Origin: Billgrantia lactosivorans
Lineage (GTDB): Bacteria; Pseudomonadota; Gammaproteobacteria; Pseudomonadales; Halomonadaceae
DNA length: 64,000 nucleotides
Assembly: GCF_003254665.1 (NCBI RefSeq)
Contig: NZ_QHGY01000002.1
Span: 293,517 to 357,516 of the forward strand
Reading direction: 5' to 3'
Every line of letters begins with the position of its first letter. The first letter of the stretch is position 1. Shown one piece after another: positions 50,408 through 58,562 of this stretch. Under the pieces are notes generated by a model. It saw only the letters and a program-made list of their open reading frames with translations, searched no databases and was not told where the DNA came from. The translations under genes and the position numbers were made by a program.

Positions 50408-50478
50408 TTGATATACGGGCCGTATGTGACTATGCTGGCACATACACGACGTATGTCAATACGCATACGGTTCGTATG
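50408..50478. promoter_or_regulatory. Three CATAC-N5-GTATG operators in overlapping divergent promoters
   Basis: Palindromes of the same 15-base form are centred at 50419 (TATACGGGCCGTATG), 50448 (CATACACGACGTATG) and 50471 (CATACGGTTCGTATG). A TetR-gene promoter is visible on the plus strand: TTGATA (50408-50413), 17 bases, TATGCT (50431-50436); the first palindrome lies in its spacer. On the minus strand TTGACA (50454-50459) fits a ridA-like promoter with the second palindrome in its spacer. This is a strong autorepressor/repressor layout. Confidence 0.82.
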
Positions 50479-50513
50479 TGAAAAATTTATTGGAAGCGAT
50501 GTCAGGAGAGGGT

Positions 50514-51107
50514 GTGGCGACGAAACGTGCGCAGATGATGGAGGAGACCCGGGCCAAGCTCGTTCGAGCCGCTCGGGAGGCCTTCGCGACCAAGGGCTAT
50601 GCGGCGGCCTCGATGGACGACATCACCGCCGATGCGGGGCTGACGCGAGGGGCGCTGTATCACAATTTCGGGGGCAAGAAGGGACTGCTGCAGGCCGTGG
50701 TCGATCAGATCGATGCGGAGATGGTGGCACGTCTCATCGCGGCCCAGGAGCGGGCGCCAAGTCCGTGGGAAGGGCTGCTGGCGGAGGGTGTGACCTATAT
50801 CGAAATGGCGCTGGAGCCGGAAGTCCAGCGCATCATGCTGCTGGACGGGCCGGCCGTGCTCGGCGATCCATCGCAATGGCCCAACCAGAATGCGTGCCTG
50901 TTGCGCACGACCCAGACCATTCAGGCGCTCATCGACGAGGGAACGGTCAAGCCGGTCGATGCCGAAGCCGCTGCCCGCCTGATCAACGGCGCGGCGCTCA
51001 ACGCCGCGCTGTGGATTGCCGCGGCCGACGAGCCGCGCGCCGTGCTGCCGAAAGCCGTCGAGGCGTTCCGGCAGCTCGCGGCCGGCCTGCTGCAAACCGA
51101 GCGCTAA
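50514..51107 (+). CDS. TetR family transcriptional regulator
   Basis: A GTG at 50514 with AGGAG six bases upstream gives a 197-residue protein; GTG at 50478 or ATG at 50499 would add 12 or 5 residues. The TetR HTH is clear (LVRAAREAFATKGYAAASMDDITADAGLTRGALYHNFGGKKGLL) and the C-terminal ligand domain is helical (PSPWEGLLAEGVTYIEMAL, MLLDGPAVLG). The divergent RidA-like gene and itself are the likely targets. Confidence 0.9.
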   Translation: MATKRAQMMEETRAKLVRAAREAFATKGYAAASMDDITADAGLTRGALYHNFGGKKGLLQAVVDQIDAEMVARLIAAQERAPSPWEGLLAEGVTYIEMALEPEVQRIMLLDGPAVLGDPSQWPNQNACLLRTTQTIQALIDEGTVKPVDAEAAARLINGAALNAALWIAAADEPRAVLPKAVEAFRQLAAGLLQTER

Positions 51108-51155
51108 GCGGCGAATCTCCAGTATTCAGACGTCGTACGCGGCGAGCGGGCGCTG

Positions 51156-51410
51156 TCAGGCCTCCACCGAAAGCTTGCAGGGGATGGCCTGGGCGAGGAA
51201 GTCGATCAGCGCTCGCACGGAGGGCACGAGCCCCTTGCGATGGGAGAGGACCGCCTGGATCGTGCCGTAAGGGAAGCGCCATTCCGGCAGCACGTGTACC
51301 AGTTCCCCCTTGGCGAAGCTCACCCGGCAGATATGAGTGGGCGGCAGCGCCACGCCTAGCCCCGGCACGCTGCCGCGAGCAGCATGTCGAAGTTGCTTTT
51401 CTTTAGCCGT
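51156..51410 (-). pseudogene. Truncated, frameshifted LysR regulator remnant
   Basis: Reading the minus strand, codons from about 51407 encode a LysR effector-domain segment ending FDMLLAAACRG, then the frame hits TAG; shifting by one base at the C run 51360-51363 continues as LGVALPPTHICRVSF and a normal LysR C-terminus. Adding one base in that run would join the two. The HTH and most of the effector domain are absent, replaced directly by the end of the VOC gene. An 87-codon frame (start 51419) crosses the remnant but reads out of frame at its beginning. Confidence 0.8.
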
Positions 51411-51415
51411 CCCGG

Positions 51416-51766
51416 TCATTCGTGCTCGAGGATATTGACGAGCTTCCCGAACGGGTCGCGGACGTAGAAGCGCCGCACGCCCCAGGGCTCGCGGGCCGGG
51501 CCGTATTCGATGGGGACGCCTGCCTTCTCGCAGCGTGCCAGCGCTGCTTCGATATCGTCGACTTCGATGGAGAGGTCGGGCACGGGCGTCCCCGAGCCGC
51601 CTTCGCTGCCGAAGCTCACCTGGACCCTCATCGTTTCATCCGAACCGTAGGTTCGAAACCAGCCGTGATCCATGAGCAGGTCGAGACCCAGGATGCCTCC
51701 ATAGAAGGCCACCGCCTTGTCGAGCTCCGATGTCGCCGTGTTGGCCATGATGCGCTTGACTTTCAT
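51416..51766 (-). CDS. VOC family (glyoxalase-fold) protein
   Basis: The 116-residue protein is one VOC unit (KRIMANTATSELDKAVAFYGGILGLDLL ... VRRFYVRDPFGKLVNILEHE). The C-terminal Glu-containing FGKLVNILEHE is the usual metal-ligand or substrate side. Members include glyoxalases, dioxygenases and antibiotic-binding proteins; the role here is unknown. It lies immediately upstream of the LysR remnant on the same strand, so a deletion or exchange probably fused this boundary. Confidence 0.85.
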   Translation of the reverse strand: MKVKRIMANTATSELDKAVAFYGGILGLDLLMDHGWFRTYGSDETMRVQVSFGSEGGSGTPVPDLSIEVDDIEAALARCEKAGVPIEYGPAREPWGVRRFYVRDPFGKLVNILEHE

Positions 51767-51868
51767 GTGCCACCCCGATTGTTTTTAGTGGATTCCTTAA
51801 CGTTGCGGTGCCTCCCCGGGTACGGCTCTACGCTGGAAGCGGCTTCCGCTGTACTCCTGTTACCATGA

Positions 51869-53470
51869 TCAGAACTGCAGCCCCAGCGCAAAGCCGCCGA
51901 GCAGATAGCAGAAGGTGGTGATCAATACGATGCCGATCAGGTTGAGAACGACCCCGCCCCGCGCCATCTGGGCGATGGTGACCGCCCCGGTGCCGAACAC
52001 GATGGCGTTGGGTGGCGTGCCGACCGGCAGCATGAAGGCACAGGTTGCGGCGAAGGCGGCCGGGATCAGCAGCGTCATCGAGTCGGCGCCGATGCCCACC
52101 GCCACGCCGCCCAGCACGGGGATGAAGGTCGCGGCCGTGGCCGTGTTGCTGGTCACTTCCGTGAGGAAGAGCACGATGGTGGCCACGGCGGCCACCAGCA
52201 GCAGGATCGGCAGCACTGCCAGCCCGGTGATCTGCTGACCGAACCAGCTGTCCAGGCCGGTGCCCGCGACGGCGCCGGCGAGGCTCAGGCCGCCGCCAAA
52301 CAGCAGCAGCACCCCCCAGGGCAGCCCGTCCTCGGCATCCTGCCAGTTCAGTACCATCTCGCTGCGGCCTCTCGCGGGCAGAAGGAACAGGGCAATGCCG
52401 GCGGCGATGGCGATGGCGGTGTCATCGAGATTGCCCAGCGGCCCCAGCCATTGGCCCACCCCGGGGATGTTGCCGAGAACGCCGGGCACGACCCACAGGA
52501 ACGCCGCCGAGCCGAAGACGAGCATCACCATCTTCTCGCCCTGGCTGAGCGCGCCGAGCTTGTGGATCTCACCCTCGATCATCTCCTTGCCGCCGGGGAT
52601 CTCCGCGACCTTGAAGCGGTAGAGCACCCGGGTCATCAATACCCAGCCCACCAGGATGAAGGTGAAGGCCAGCGGTACGCCGAGCATCATCCAGTCGAGA
52701 AAGCCGATTGTGCGGCCCAGTTCGTCGGCGGCGTAGCCGGCGACGATGGCGTTCGGCGGACTGCCGAGCAGGGTGCCGAGGCCGCCCATGCTGGCCGACC
52801 AGGCGATCGCCAGCAGCAGGCAGGTGCCAAAGCGCTTGATGTTCTCGTCCTGGATGAAGTCGACGTGGCCGGCGCGGTGATGGTCGTGGCCGGCGGCGGC
52901 CATCTCGGTGGATTCACCGCTGCGCTCCGCCACCAGGGCCAGCACGGAGAGCCCGATCGGCAGCATCATCAGCGTCGTGGCGGTGTTCGAGACCCACATC
53001 GACAGGAAGCCCGTGGCGAGCATCATGCCGAGCACGATCCGCTGCGGCGCGACCCCGACCCGGGCCAGCGTCAGAAGCGCGATGCGGCGGTGGAGGTTCC
53101 ACTTCTCCATGGCGATGGCGATCAGGAAGCCGCCGAGGAACAGAAACACGATGGAACTGGCGTAGGGCGCCGTGGCCTGGCCGACGGTGCGCTCCGTCAG
53201 CATCGGGATCAGCACGATCGGCAGCAGGGCGGTGGCCGAGAGCGGGATCGCCTCGGTCATCCACCAGACCGCCATCAGGGTGGCGATCGTCGCGACCCAG
53301 CGCGCATCCGGCGCTAGCCCTTCGGCCTGGCCCATGGCGAGCCAGACCAGCAGTGCCAGGAGCAACCCGAGGGCGCGCAACCCCCATGTCAGCCTGGCCG
53401 ATCTCCCTCCGGATTCCCTCTCCTCGGACGTGTCCCCGTTCTCATCGGTTGGTCGACGTTGATCCGCCAT
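51869..53470 (-). CDS. SLC13/DASS family sodium-coupled anion carrier
   Basis: The 533-residue protein has about eleven to twelve spans and the two Ser-Asn-Thr signature motifs that bind sodium and dicarboxylate: WVSNTATTLMMLPI near 160-170 and EVTSNTATAATFIPV near 440. It begins with a charged, hydrophilic N-terminal tail of about 27 residues. Typical substrates are succinate, malate or citrate. AAAGGAG precedes the ATG. It stands alone, divergent from phzF. Confidence 0.9.
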   Translation of the reverse strand: MADQRRPTDENGDTSEERESGGRSARLTWGLRALGLLLALLVWLAMGQAEGLAPDARWVATIATLMAVWWMTEAIPLSATALLPIVLIPMLTERTVGQATAPYASSIVFLFLGGFLIAIAMEKWNLHRRIALLTLARVGVAPQRIVLGMMLATGFLSMWVSNTATTLMMLPIGLSVLALVAERSGESTEMAAAGHDHHRAGHVDFIQDENIKRFGTCLLLAIAWSASMGGLGTLLGSPPNAIVAGYAADELGRTIGFLDWMMLGVPLAFTFILVGWVLMTRVLYRFKVAEIPGGKEMIEGEIHKLGALSQGEKMVMLVFGSAAFLWVVPGVLGNIPGVGQWLGPLGNLDDTAIAIAAGIALFLLPARGRSEMVLNWQDAEDGLPWGVLLLFGGGLSLAGAVAGTGLDSWFGQQITGLAVLPILLLVAAVATIVLFLTEVTSNTATAATFIPVLGGVAVGIGADSMTLLIPAAFAATCAFMLPVGTPPNAIVFGTGAVTIAQMARGGVVLNLIGIVLITTFCYLLGGFALGLQF

Positions 53471-53619
53471 GCTAAGTCTCCTTTATTTCACTAATACAGC
53501 TCCCTTCCTGGAGCGTAGCCAAGAGTACAGGACACGGCCTGAACGAGTTGCGGCGCGCCATTGTGTTCCCCCCGTTTTGCCCCAAGATGGAAAGAACCCC
53601 TTCACACCAGGAGCTTCCC

Positions 53620-54459
53620 ATGAGCGGCACTCTCTTTCGCCTGGCGGCGTTTACCGACGATCCCGGCGGCGGCAACCCCGCCGGGGTGTGGCTTGGCGAG
53701 GCGCTGCCCGACCCGGCGGAGATGCAGCGGATCGCCGCCGAGGTGGGCTATTCCGAAACCGCCTTCATCGCCCCGGCCGAGGGCGAGCGGCGCCTTGTGC
53801 GTTATTACAGCCCCGAAGCGGAAGTCAGCTTTTGCGGCCATGCCACGGTGGCCAGCGGCGTGCAGATGGGGCGGCTGAGCGGGGCGGGTACTTACCTGCT
53901 GGAGACGGCGGTGGGCGAGGTGATGGTCACCGTCAATCAGGTGGAAGGGGAGTGGCAGGCCTCGCTGGTATCGGTCACGCCGGAATTCCGCCCCGCCGAG
54001 CCGGCGCTGGTCGAGCAGGTGCGTGAACTGCTCGGCTGGCAGGCCGAGGAGCTCGACCTCAAGATTCCGCCTGCGCGGGCCTACGCCGGGGCCTGGCACC
54101 TGGTGCTGGCGTGCAGGACAGAGCAGCGCCTCGCGCGGCTCGAATACGATTTCGAGCGGCTCAAGGCGCTGATGCTGCGCGAGGGCCTGACCACGCTGCA
54201 GCTGGTGTGGCGTGAGAGCGAAGCGCGCTTCCATGCCCGCGACCCGTTCCCGGTGGGCGGCGTGGTGGAAGACCCCGCCACCGGGGCGGCGGCCGCGGCG
54301 CTGGGCGGCTACCTGCGTGATGCGGGCCTGCTCCAGGCGCCCGCCCAGTTGACGATCCTGCAAGGCGAAGCGATGGGGCGGCCCAGCCGCCTGCAGGTGG
54401 ACATTCCCCTCTCGGGCGGCATCGTCGTGACCGGACCGGCGGTGAGCCTGGAGGGCTGA
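53620..54459 (+). CDS. PhzF family isomerase/epimerase
   Basis: The ATG at 53620 has CAGGAG upstream; the upstream frame extension is unsupported. The 279-residue protein has the diaminopimelate-epimerase-like fold with FTDDPGGGNPAGVWL, the conserved Glu in YSETAFI, FCGHATVASG and EDPATGAAAAALGGYL. PhzF proper isomerises a phenazine precursor, but most members have unknown substrates and no phenazine genes are present here. Confidence 0.9.
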   Translation: MSGTLFRLAAFTDDPGGGNPAGVWLGEALPDPAEMQRIAAEVGYSETAFIAPAEGERRLVRYYSPEAEVSFCGHATVASGVQMGRLSGAGTYLLETAVGEVMVTVNQVEGEWQASLVSVTPEFRPAEPALVEQVRELLGWQAEELDLKIPPARAYAGAWHLVLACRTEQRLARLEYDFERLKALMLREGLTTLQLVWRESEARFHARDPFPVGGVVEDPATGAAAAALGGYLRDAGLLQAPAQLTILQGEAMGRPSRLQVDIPLSGGIVVTGPAVSLEG

Positions 54460-54475
54460 AGTCGGTCTGTCCCGC

Positions 54476-54883
54476 TCACAGGCGACGGCGCAGTATCACG
54501 GTGGCGAGCAGATGGGTGGTGCCACCGACGAAGCCGATCAGCGTGAAGGCTCCGGGGGCCCCCCGCGCGACCTCCCAGAAGAAGCCGATCAGCGCGACGC
54601 CGAGCACGGCGAAATAGGCCGCGCGCAGGGCGTAGAGCTGGATCAGGGCGTGGCGTTCGTCCAGCGGCGGATCGTGACTAAGCATCTGAATCGATTCGAA
54701 GCGCTGGCCGAAGCGCATCAGCGCGGCATAGCCGAGCATGATGGCGAGCATGACCGTGCCGATGCCGGGAGCATCCGCTGCCAGCCAGGAGGTCAGGAAC
54801 ATCGCCACGCCCAGGGCCGCTCCACACAGCGGTACGAGCATGGGCTTGTTGTCCGCTGGGGCTTCACGGTGCTCGGTCATCAA
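54476..54883 (-). CDS. Four-span membrane protein paired with YozG-type regulator
   Basis: The 135-residue protein has four predicted membrane spans with a short charged loop (RFESIQMLSHDPPLDERHAL) between the second and third. It overlaps the preceding HTH gene by 20 bases. Pairs of a tiny XRE regulator and a small membrane protein (often DUF2178) are common; this protein has that size and context, but I cannot confirm the family. Confidence 0.7.
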   Translation of the reverse strand: MMTEHREAPADNKPMLVPLCGAALGVAMFLTSWLAADAPGIGTVMLAIMLGYAALMRFGQRFESIQMLSHDPPLDERHALIQLYALRAAYFAVLGVALIGFFWEVARGAPGAFTLIGFVGGTTHLLATVILRRRL

Positions 54884-55061
54884 ATACCTCCTCGACGGGC
54901 TTGCCGAAAAAACGCGCCAGGCGCAGGGCGAGTGGCAGCGAGGGAACGTAGCGGCCGACTTCGATGGAGTTGATGGTATTGCGCGAGACCCCCATGGCCT
55001 CGGCCAGATCTGCCTGGGTCAGCCCCCGCGTCTTGCGCAGCGAACGGATGTGGTTGTGCAT
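54864..55061 (-). CDS. Small XRE regulator, YozG type
   Basis: The 65-residue protein is almost only a helix-turn-helix: IRSLRKTRGLTQADLAEAMGVSRNTINSIEVGRYVPSLPLALRLARFFGKPVEEVF, the YozG pattern. The start MHNH at 55061 fits the family; the frame runs 16 codons further up through its own operator-like region. It is co-transcribed with the membrane protein gene. Four TTGGCA/TGCCAA-like half-sites lie immediately upstream, suggesting autoregulation. Confidence 0.85.
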   Translation of the reverse strand: MHNHIRSLRKTRGLTQADLAEAMGVSRNTINSIEVGRYVPSLPLALRLARFFGKPVEEVFDDRAP

Positions 55062-55062
55062 A

Positions 55063-55108
55063 TGCCAAGCCTGTTTGGCATTCTGTGTTTTGTCAAGCAA
55101 GCTTGGCA
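55063..55108. promoter_or_regulatory. Repeated TGCCAAGC/GCTTGGCA half-sites upstream of YozG-type gene
   Basis: TGCCAAGC (55063-55070), TTGGCA (55075-55080), CAAGC (55094-55098) and GCTTGGCA (55101-55108) form overlapping dyads, the outer pair being perfect inverse copies. They cover the promoter position of the HTH gene and are probable autoregulatory sites. Confidence 0.6.
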
Positions 55109-55174
55109 TTCATGCGCCTGAGGCGAATCGACGGCGAGCTGATCACGCGGCTCACCAAGGAGGCAGATGCAACC

Positions 55175-55633
55175 CTATGCGGGCTGGTAACTGCCGGTGT
55201 CGGCGGCGAAGCTTATCGATAGTCGATTCCAGGCGTTGATGGTGCAGATCGCCAGGGTGAGGTCGGTCAGCCCCTGCTCCGAGAAGTGCTCGCGGGTGGC
55301 CGCGTACAGGGCCTCGTCGATGCCGTGGCCGGCGATCAGGGTATTGGCATCGGCCCAGGCCAGGGCGGCACGTTCGCGCGGTGAGTAGAAGGGTGTTTCG
55401 CGCCAGGCGCTCAGGCCGTACAGTCGCTGCTCGGTTTCGCCGGCCTGGCGGGCGTCCTTGGTGTGCATGTCGATGCAATAGGCGCAGCCGTTGATCTGCG
55501 ACACGCGGGTGTAGACCAGCGCCAGCAGGCCGTCGCCAAGTTCACCCGCTTCGGCTGCCTGGTGGAGGTGGCGCTGCAGGCCGAGCATGGCCTTGAGGCC
55601 GGCGGGGCTGGCGGCGTAGTAGTTCATGCGCAT
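55175..55633 (-). CDS. Carboxymuconolactone decarboxylase/AhpD-like protein
   Basis: The 152-residue protein has the redox motif INGCAYCIDMHTKDAR (C-x2-C with the following His), typical of AhpD-like peroxidase partners in the CMD family, and REHFSEQGLTDLTLAI downstream. A role in alkylhydroperoxide removal is inferred from the motif. GGAG precedes the ATG. Confidence 0.88.
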   Translation of the reverse strand: MRMNYYAASPAGLKAMLGLQRHLHQAAEAGELGDGLLALVYTRVSQINGCAYCIDMHTKDARQAGETEQRLYGLSAWRETPFYSPRERAALAWADANTLIAGHGIDEALYAATREHFSEQGLTDLTLAICTINAWNRLSISFAADTGSYQPA

Positions 55634-55706
55634 GGGTGGGGCTCCGTAAGGGGTGGAAGCCCCACCCTAGCGCGGCGGTTATCGCCTCGATTGTAGTTTT
55701 TCGACC

Positions 55707-57005
55707 TCAGTGCAGCTTCATGCGCGGACGGATGAAGCGGTTGAGTCCGTCCGAGAGCAGGATCAGCGCGGTCTTGGCCGTGCCATGGATGGCGCGCTGG
55801 TGCATGCGGTAGAGCGAGGCATAGAAGAACTTGGCCAGGCGCCCCTCGATGAACAGACTGCGCGCCGAGGCGCCGCGCATCAGGCTGCCGATCGCCTCGA
55901 AGTGGGCCAGCGAGATGAGCGAGCCGCGATCGCGATAGCGGAATGGCTTGAGCGGGCCGTTATCGAGCCGGGCGAGCAGGTTCTTGTAGAGCCGCTGGGC
56001 CTGCTGGTGGGCGGCCTGGGCCCGCGGCGGTACCACGGAGCCGTCCGGCTGCGGGCAGCTGGCACAGTCGCCGAAGACGAAGATGTTGGGGTCGTCGACG
56101 CTCTGCAGCGTCGGCTCGACCTTGATGCACTGGTTGCGCTCCAGCGTCAGGCCCAGGCCGCGCAGCATGTCGGGCGCCTTGATGCCGGCGGCCCAGACGT
56201 TGAGGTCCGTTTCGATACGCGCCTCGTCGGCGGTGACGATGGCGTTCTGCTCAACGCATACCACCCGCGTGTCGGTGTGTACCTGCACGCCGAGGCGTTC
56301 CAGTTCGGTGCGCACGGCGCCGCGAATGCGTTCGGGCAGGGCCGGCAACACGTCCGGCGCGGCCTCGATCAGGTGGACCTCGAGGTGGCGGCTGTCCATC
56401 TCGGTGAAACCGTAGCTGTGCAGCATGCGCGAGGCGTCGTAGAGCTCCGCGGCCAGCTCCACGCCGGTGGCGCCGGCGCCGACGATACCCACGGTCAGGC
56501 GCGGGTGATGCCGCCGCTCGGGGTCGCTGTAGCGCAGGAAGGTATTGAGCATGTCGTGGCGGAAGGCTTCCGCCTGGGCCGGGCTGTCGAGGAAGTGGCA
56601 GTGTTCGGCGACGCCGGGGGTGCCGAAGTCGTTACTCACGCTGCCGAGCGCCAATACCAGCAGATCGTAATCCAGGGTGCGGGCAGGCAGCACTTCCTCG
56701 CCGTAGTCGTCGAGCACCGGGGCCAGACGCAGCTGGCGGGCGTCGCGGTCGAGCCCCTCGAGAGTGCCGCGCTGGAAGCGATAGCCGTTCGACTGGGCGT
56801 GGCTCTGGTAGGAAATCTCGTCGATGCTGGAGTCGAGCGCCCCGGTGGCGACCTCGTGCAGCAGCGGCTTCCAGATATGGGTCGAGTTGCGGTCGATCAG
56901 GGTAATCTCCGCCCTGCCGCGCCGCCCCAGGCGCCGGCCGAGGCGCGTGACCAGCTCCAGCCCACCGGCGCCGCCGCCGACGACCACGATTCGCGTTCTG
57001 TCCAT
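55707..57005 (-). CDS. ndh: Type II NADH dehydrogenase (NDH-2)
   Basis: GGAG lies six bases before the ATG at 57005. The 432-residue protein has FAD-binding IVVVGGGAGGLEL, the NDH-2 loop THIWKPLLHEVATGAL, the NADH-binding VGIVGAGATGVELAAEL, and VFGDCASCPQPDGS preceding AQAAHQQA for quinone access. The C-terminal amphipathic helix region (LFIEGRLAKFFYASLYRMHQ) should bind the membrane. It passes electrons from NADH to quinone without proton pumping. Confidence 0.93.
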   Translation of the reverse strand: MDRTRIVVVGGGAGGLELVTRLGRRLGRRGRAEITLIDRNSTHIWKPLLHEVATGALDSSIDEISYQSHAQSNGYRFQRGTLEGLDRDARQLRLAPVLDDYGEEVLPARTLDYDLLVLALGSVSNDFGTPGVAEHCHFLDSPAQAEAFRHDMLNTFLRYSDPERRHHPRLTVGIVGAGATGVELAAELYDASRMLHSYGFTEMDSRHLEVHLIEAAPDVLPALPERIRGAVRTELERLGVQVHTDTRVVCVEQNAIVTADEARIETDLNVWAAGIKAPDMLRGLGLTLERNQCIKVEPTLQSVDDPNIFVFGDCASCPQPDGSVVPPRAQAAHQQAQRLYKNLLARLDNGPLKPFRYRDRGSLISLAHFEAIGSLMRGASARSLFIEGRLAKFFYASLYRMHQRAIHGTAKTALILLSDGLNRFIRPRMKLH

Positions 57006-57164
57006 TGAGTGCTCCACTAGGATGAAAGATGAGGTAATGGGAAAATGGTCCCCCTACTCTACAACTGGACGATGAGCAAGGTTGGACTTTTTGCTTATCT
57101 ACCTGCTCGCTCGGCATGCTCCGAAGGGGCCGCCCCGGACGGCCTTGCCTTCCACTGAGAGGGG

Positions 57165-58061
57165 GTGAACGTGGATGCAGTCCTTCAGCCTGCCCTGGCT
57201 GACCGCAGCGGGATTGGAGATTTCCGGCCTGTTGCGCCGGCGATGACTTCCGGCCTGTCGTTCGAGTGCTTCGCGCCCGGCGCGGCGCTGCGCCCCTACG
57301 TGCAGTGCTACTGGCGGGCCCGTGGAGCCAACGTCGGCGGGCCGGCAAGCGTGGAGCACCTGCATCCGGATGGCGCCGCGGGGTTGCTGTTCAACTTCGG
57401 CGCTGCGCTCGAGCGCGACGGCGAGCGGGTACACGGCGCTTGCTGGATCGACGGCCCCAAGCGGCGCACGGCCAGGCTGGCGGTAGGTGGCGCGCTCGAC
57501 CTGCTGGGCGTTCGCTTCCTGCCGGGCATGGCATTTCCCTTCCTTGGCGAGTCCCTATCGGCCCTGGCCGGCGGGGAGCTGACGCCGGGTGGAGCCCTGC
57601 GCCGGCTCGAGCTCGAAGCGCTGCATCAGCGGCTGCAGGAAACACCCGAACGGATGGGGCGTATCGCGCTGTTGGAGGGTTACCTGCTCAAGCGGCTGCA
57701 GCGTCACGCGACGCCTGAGGGGCCGGCCCTGTCCGCATCGCTTGCCTGGTTGCAACGCCACCGGGGCCAGGCCAGTATCGCCGCGCTGGTGGCGGCGCTG
57801 CCGGTGGGCCAGCGCCGCCTGGAGCGGCTGTTCCAGCAACACGTTGGGCTTTCGCCCAAGCGCTACGCCCGTCTGCTTCGCGTCGCCCACTGTCGCGAAC
57901 TGATCAAGCAGGGTGGGGCGGCCTTGCCGTTGACCGATACCGCCTTCACCGCCGGCTACTTCGACCAGGCCCACTTCATCCACGACTTCAAGGCCGTGAC
58001 CGGCCTGACACCGGGCGGCTACCGCGAGCATGTCAGACGGCGAGGGTACGGTCGCGCTTGA
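57165..58061 (+). CDS. AraC family regulator, DUF6597-type N-terminus
   Basis: The start is uncertain: GTG at 57165 or 57171 after GAGAGGGG, or ATG at 57243, which would match the usual start SFECFAPGAALRPYVQCYW. The product has an N-terminal ligand domain (HLHPDGAAGLLFNFG, LGVRFLPGMAFPFLG) and a C-terminal HTH pair (QASIAALVAALPVGQRRLERLFQ, PLTDTAFTAGYFDQAHFIHDFK). The target is not evident. Its stop is three bases before the PadR operator. Confidence 0.85.
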   Translation: MNVDAVLQPALADRSGIGDFRPVAPAMTSGLSFECFAPGAALRPYVQCYWRARGANVGGPASVEHLHPDGAAGLLFNFGAALERDGERVHGACWIDGPKRRTARLAVGGALDLLGVRFLPGMAFPFLGESLSALAGGELTPGGALRRLELEALHQRLQETPERMGRIALLEGYLLKRLQRHATPEGPALSASLAWLQRHRGQASIAALVAALPVGQRRLERLFQQHVGLSPKRYARLLRVAHCRELIKQGGAALPLTDTAFTAGYFDQAHFIHDFKAVTGLTPGGYREHVRRRGYGRA

Positions 58062-58063
58062 CG

Positions 58064-58078
58064 CCTCGATCATCGAGG
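58064..58078. promoter_or_regulatory. PadR-gene operator, copy 1
   Basis: CCTCGATCATCGAGG is a perfect palindrome around one C, 15 bases before the PadR start. With the next three bases it is identical over 18 bases, on the opposite strand, to the palindrome before the MFS gene. Confidence 0.72.
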
Positions 58079-58093
58079 TATACGTTTTTTGTC

Positions 58094-58513
58094 ATGAGCC
58101 AAGCGAAACCCGAAGCGGCCACCGGCCGCCGGATACCCGACTACAGCGACCCTTCCTACTGGCGCGGCACGATCAAGATGTCGCTGTCGAAGTTCTTCGT
58201 GCTCAGCGTGCTGCACCGCAAACCGATGCACGGCTATGAGGTGGTGCAGGCAGTGGAGAAGAGCACCAACGGCTGCTGCAGCCCCTCGGAGGGCACGGTC
58301 TATCCGGTGCTCAACGAGTTCGAGGCGGGGGGCTACCTCTCCGCGACGAACGAGGTGGTGCAGGGGCGCTCGCGCAAGGTGTACACGCTGACGGAGAAGG
58401 GGCGGGAGGCCTTTCAGGTGGCGGTGGACGCCTGGCTCGAGGCCACGGACTGCATCGTCGAGAGCCGTCGCATGGCCGCTGGGGCAGTGAAACGGGAGGA
58501 GCGGGAAGCATGA
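58094..58513 (+). CDS. PadR family regulator, candidate metalloid sensor
   Basis: The 139-residue protein has the PadR winged helix (KFFVLSVLHRKPMHGYEVVQAVE, GTVYPVLNEFEAGGYL, GRSRKVYTLTEKGREAF). A vicinal cysteine pair C61-C62 in STNGCCSPSEG lies just before the recognition region and a third, C120, in the C-terminal helix; three thiols are the usual As(III) site in ArsR-type sensors. It precedes an MFS-arsH pair and identical operators flank both. A role as arsenic-responsive repressor is inferred. The ATG at 58094 is preferred; an upstream in-frame start would cross the operator. Confidence 0.85.
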   Translation: MSQAKPEAATGRRIPDYSDPSYWRGTIKMSLSKFFVLSVLHRKPMHGYEVVQAVEKSTNGCCSPSEGTVYPVLNEFEAGGYLSATNEVVQGRSRKVYTLTEKGREAFQVAVDAWLEATDCIVESRRMAAGAVKREEREA

Positions 58514-58540
58514 GCGCGGCGCGGTTTTTCAGGCCTCAAT

Positions 58541-58557
58541 ACCTCGATGATCGAGGT
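58541..58557. promoter_or_regulatory. PadR-type operator, copy 2, overlapping the MFS ribosome site
   Basis: ACCTCGATGATCGAGGT is a perfect 17-base palindrome. Its right arm contains GAGGT (58553-58557), which is also the Shine-Dalgarno of the MFS gene starting at 58563. Protein binding or mRNA folding here would both block the gene. Confidence 0.72.
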
Positions 58558-58562
58558 AGTCG

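Noticed and set aside
58064-58092. The first PadR palindrome plus T run as a terminator of the AraC gene.
   Set aside because: The palindrome has almost no loop, the T run is five or more bases away, and the sequence recurs before the MFS gene, which favours an operator.
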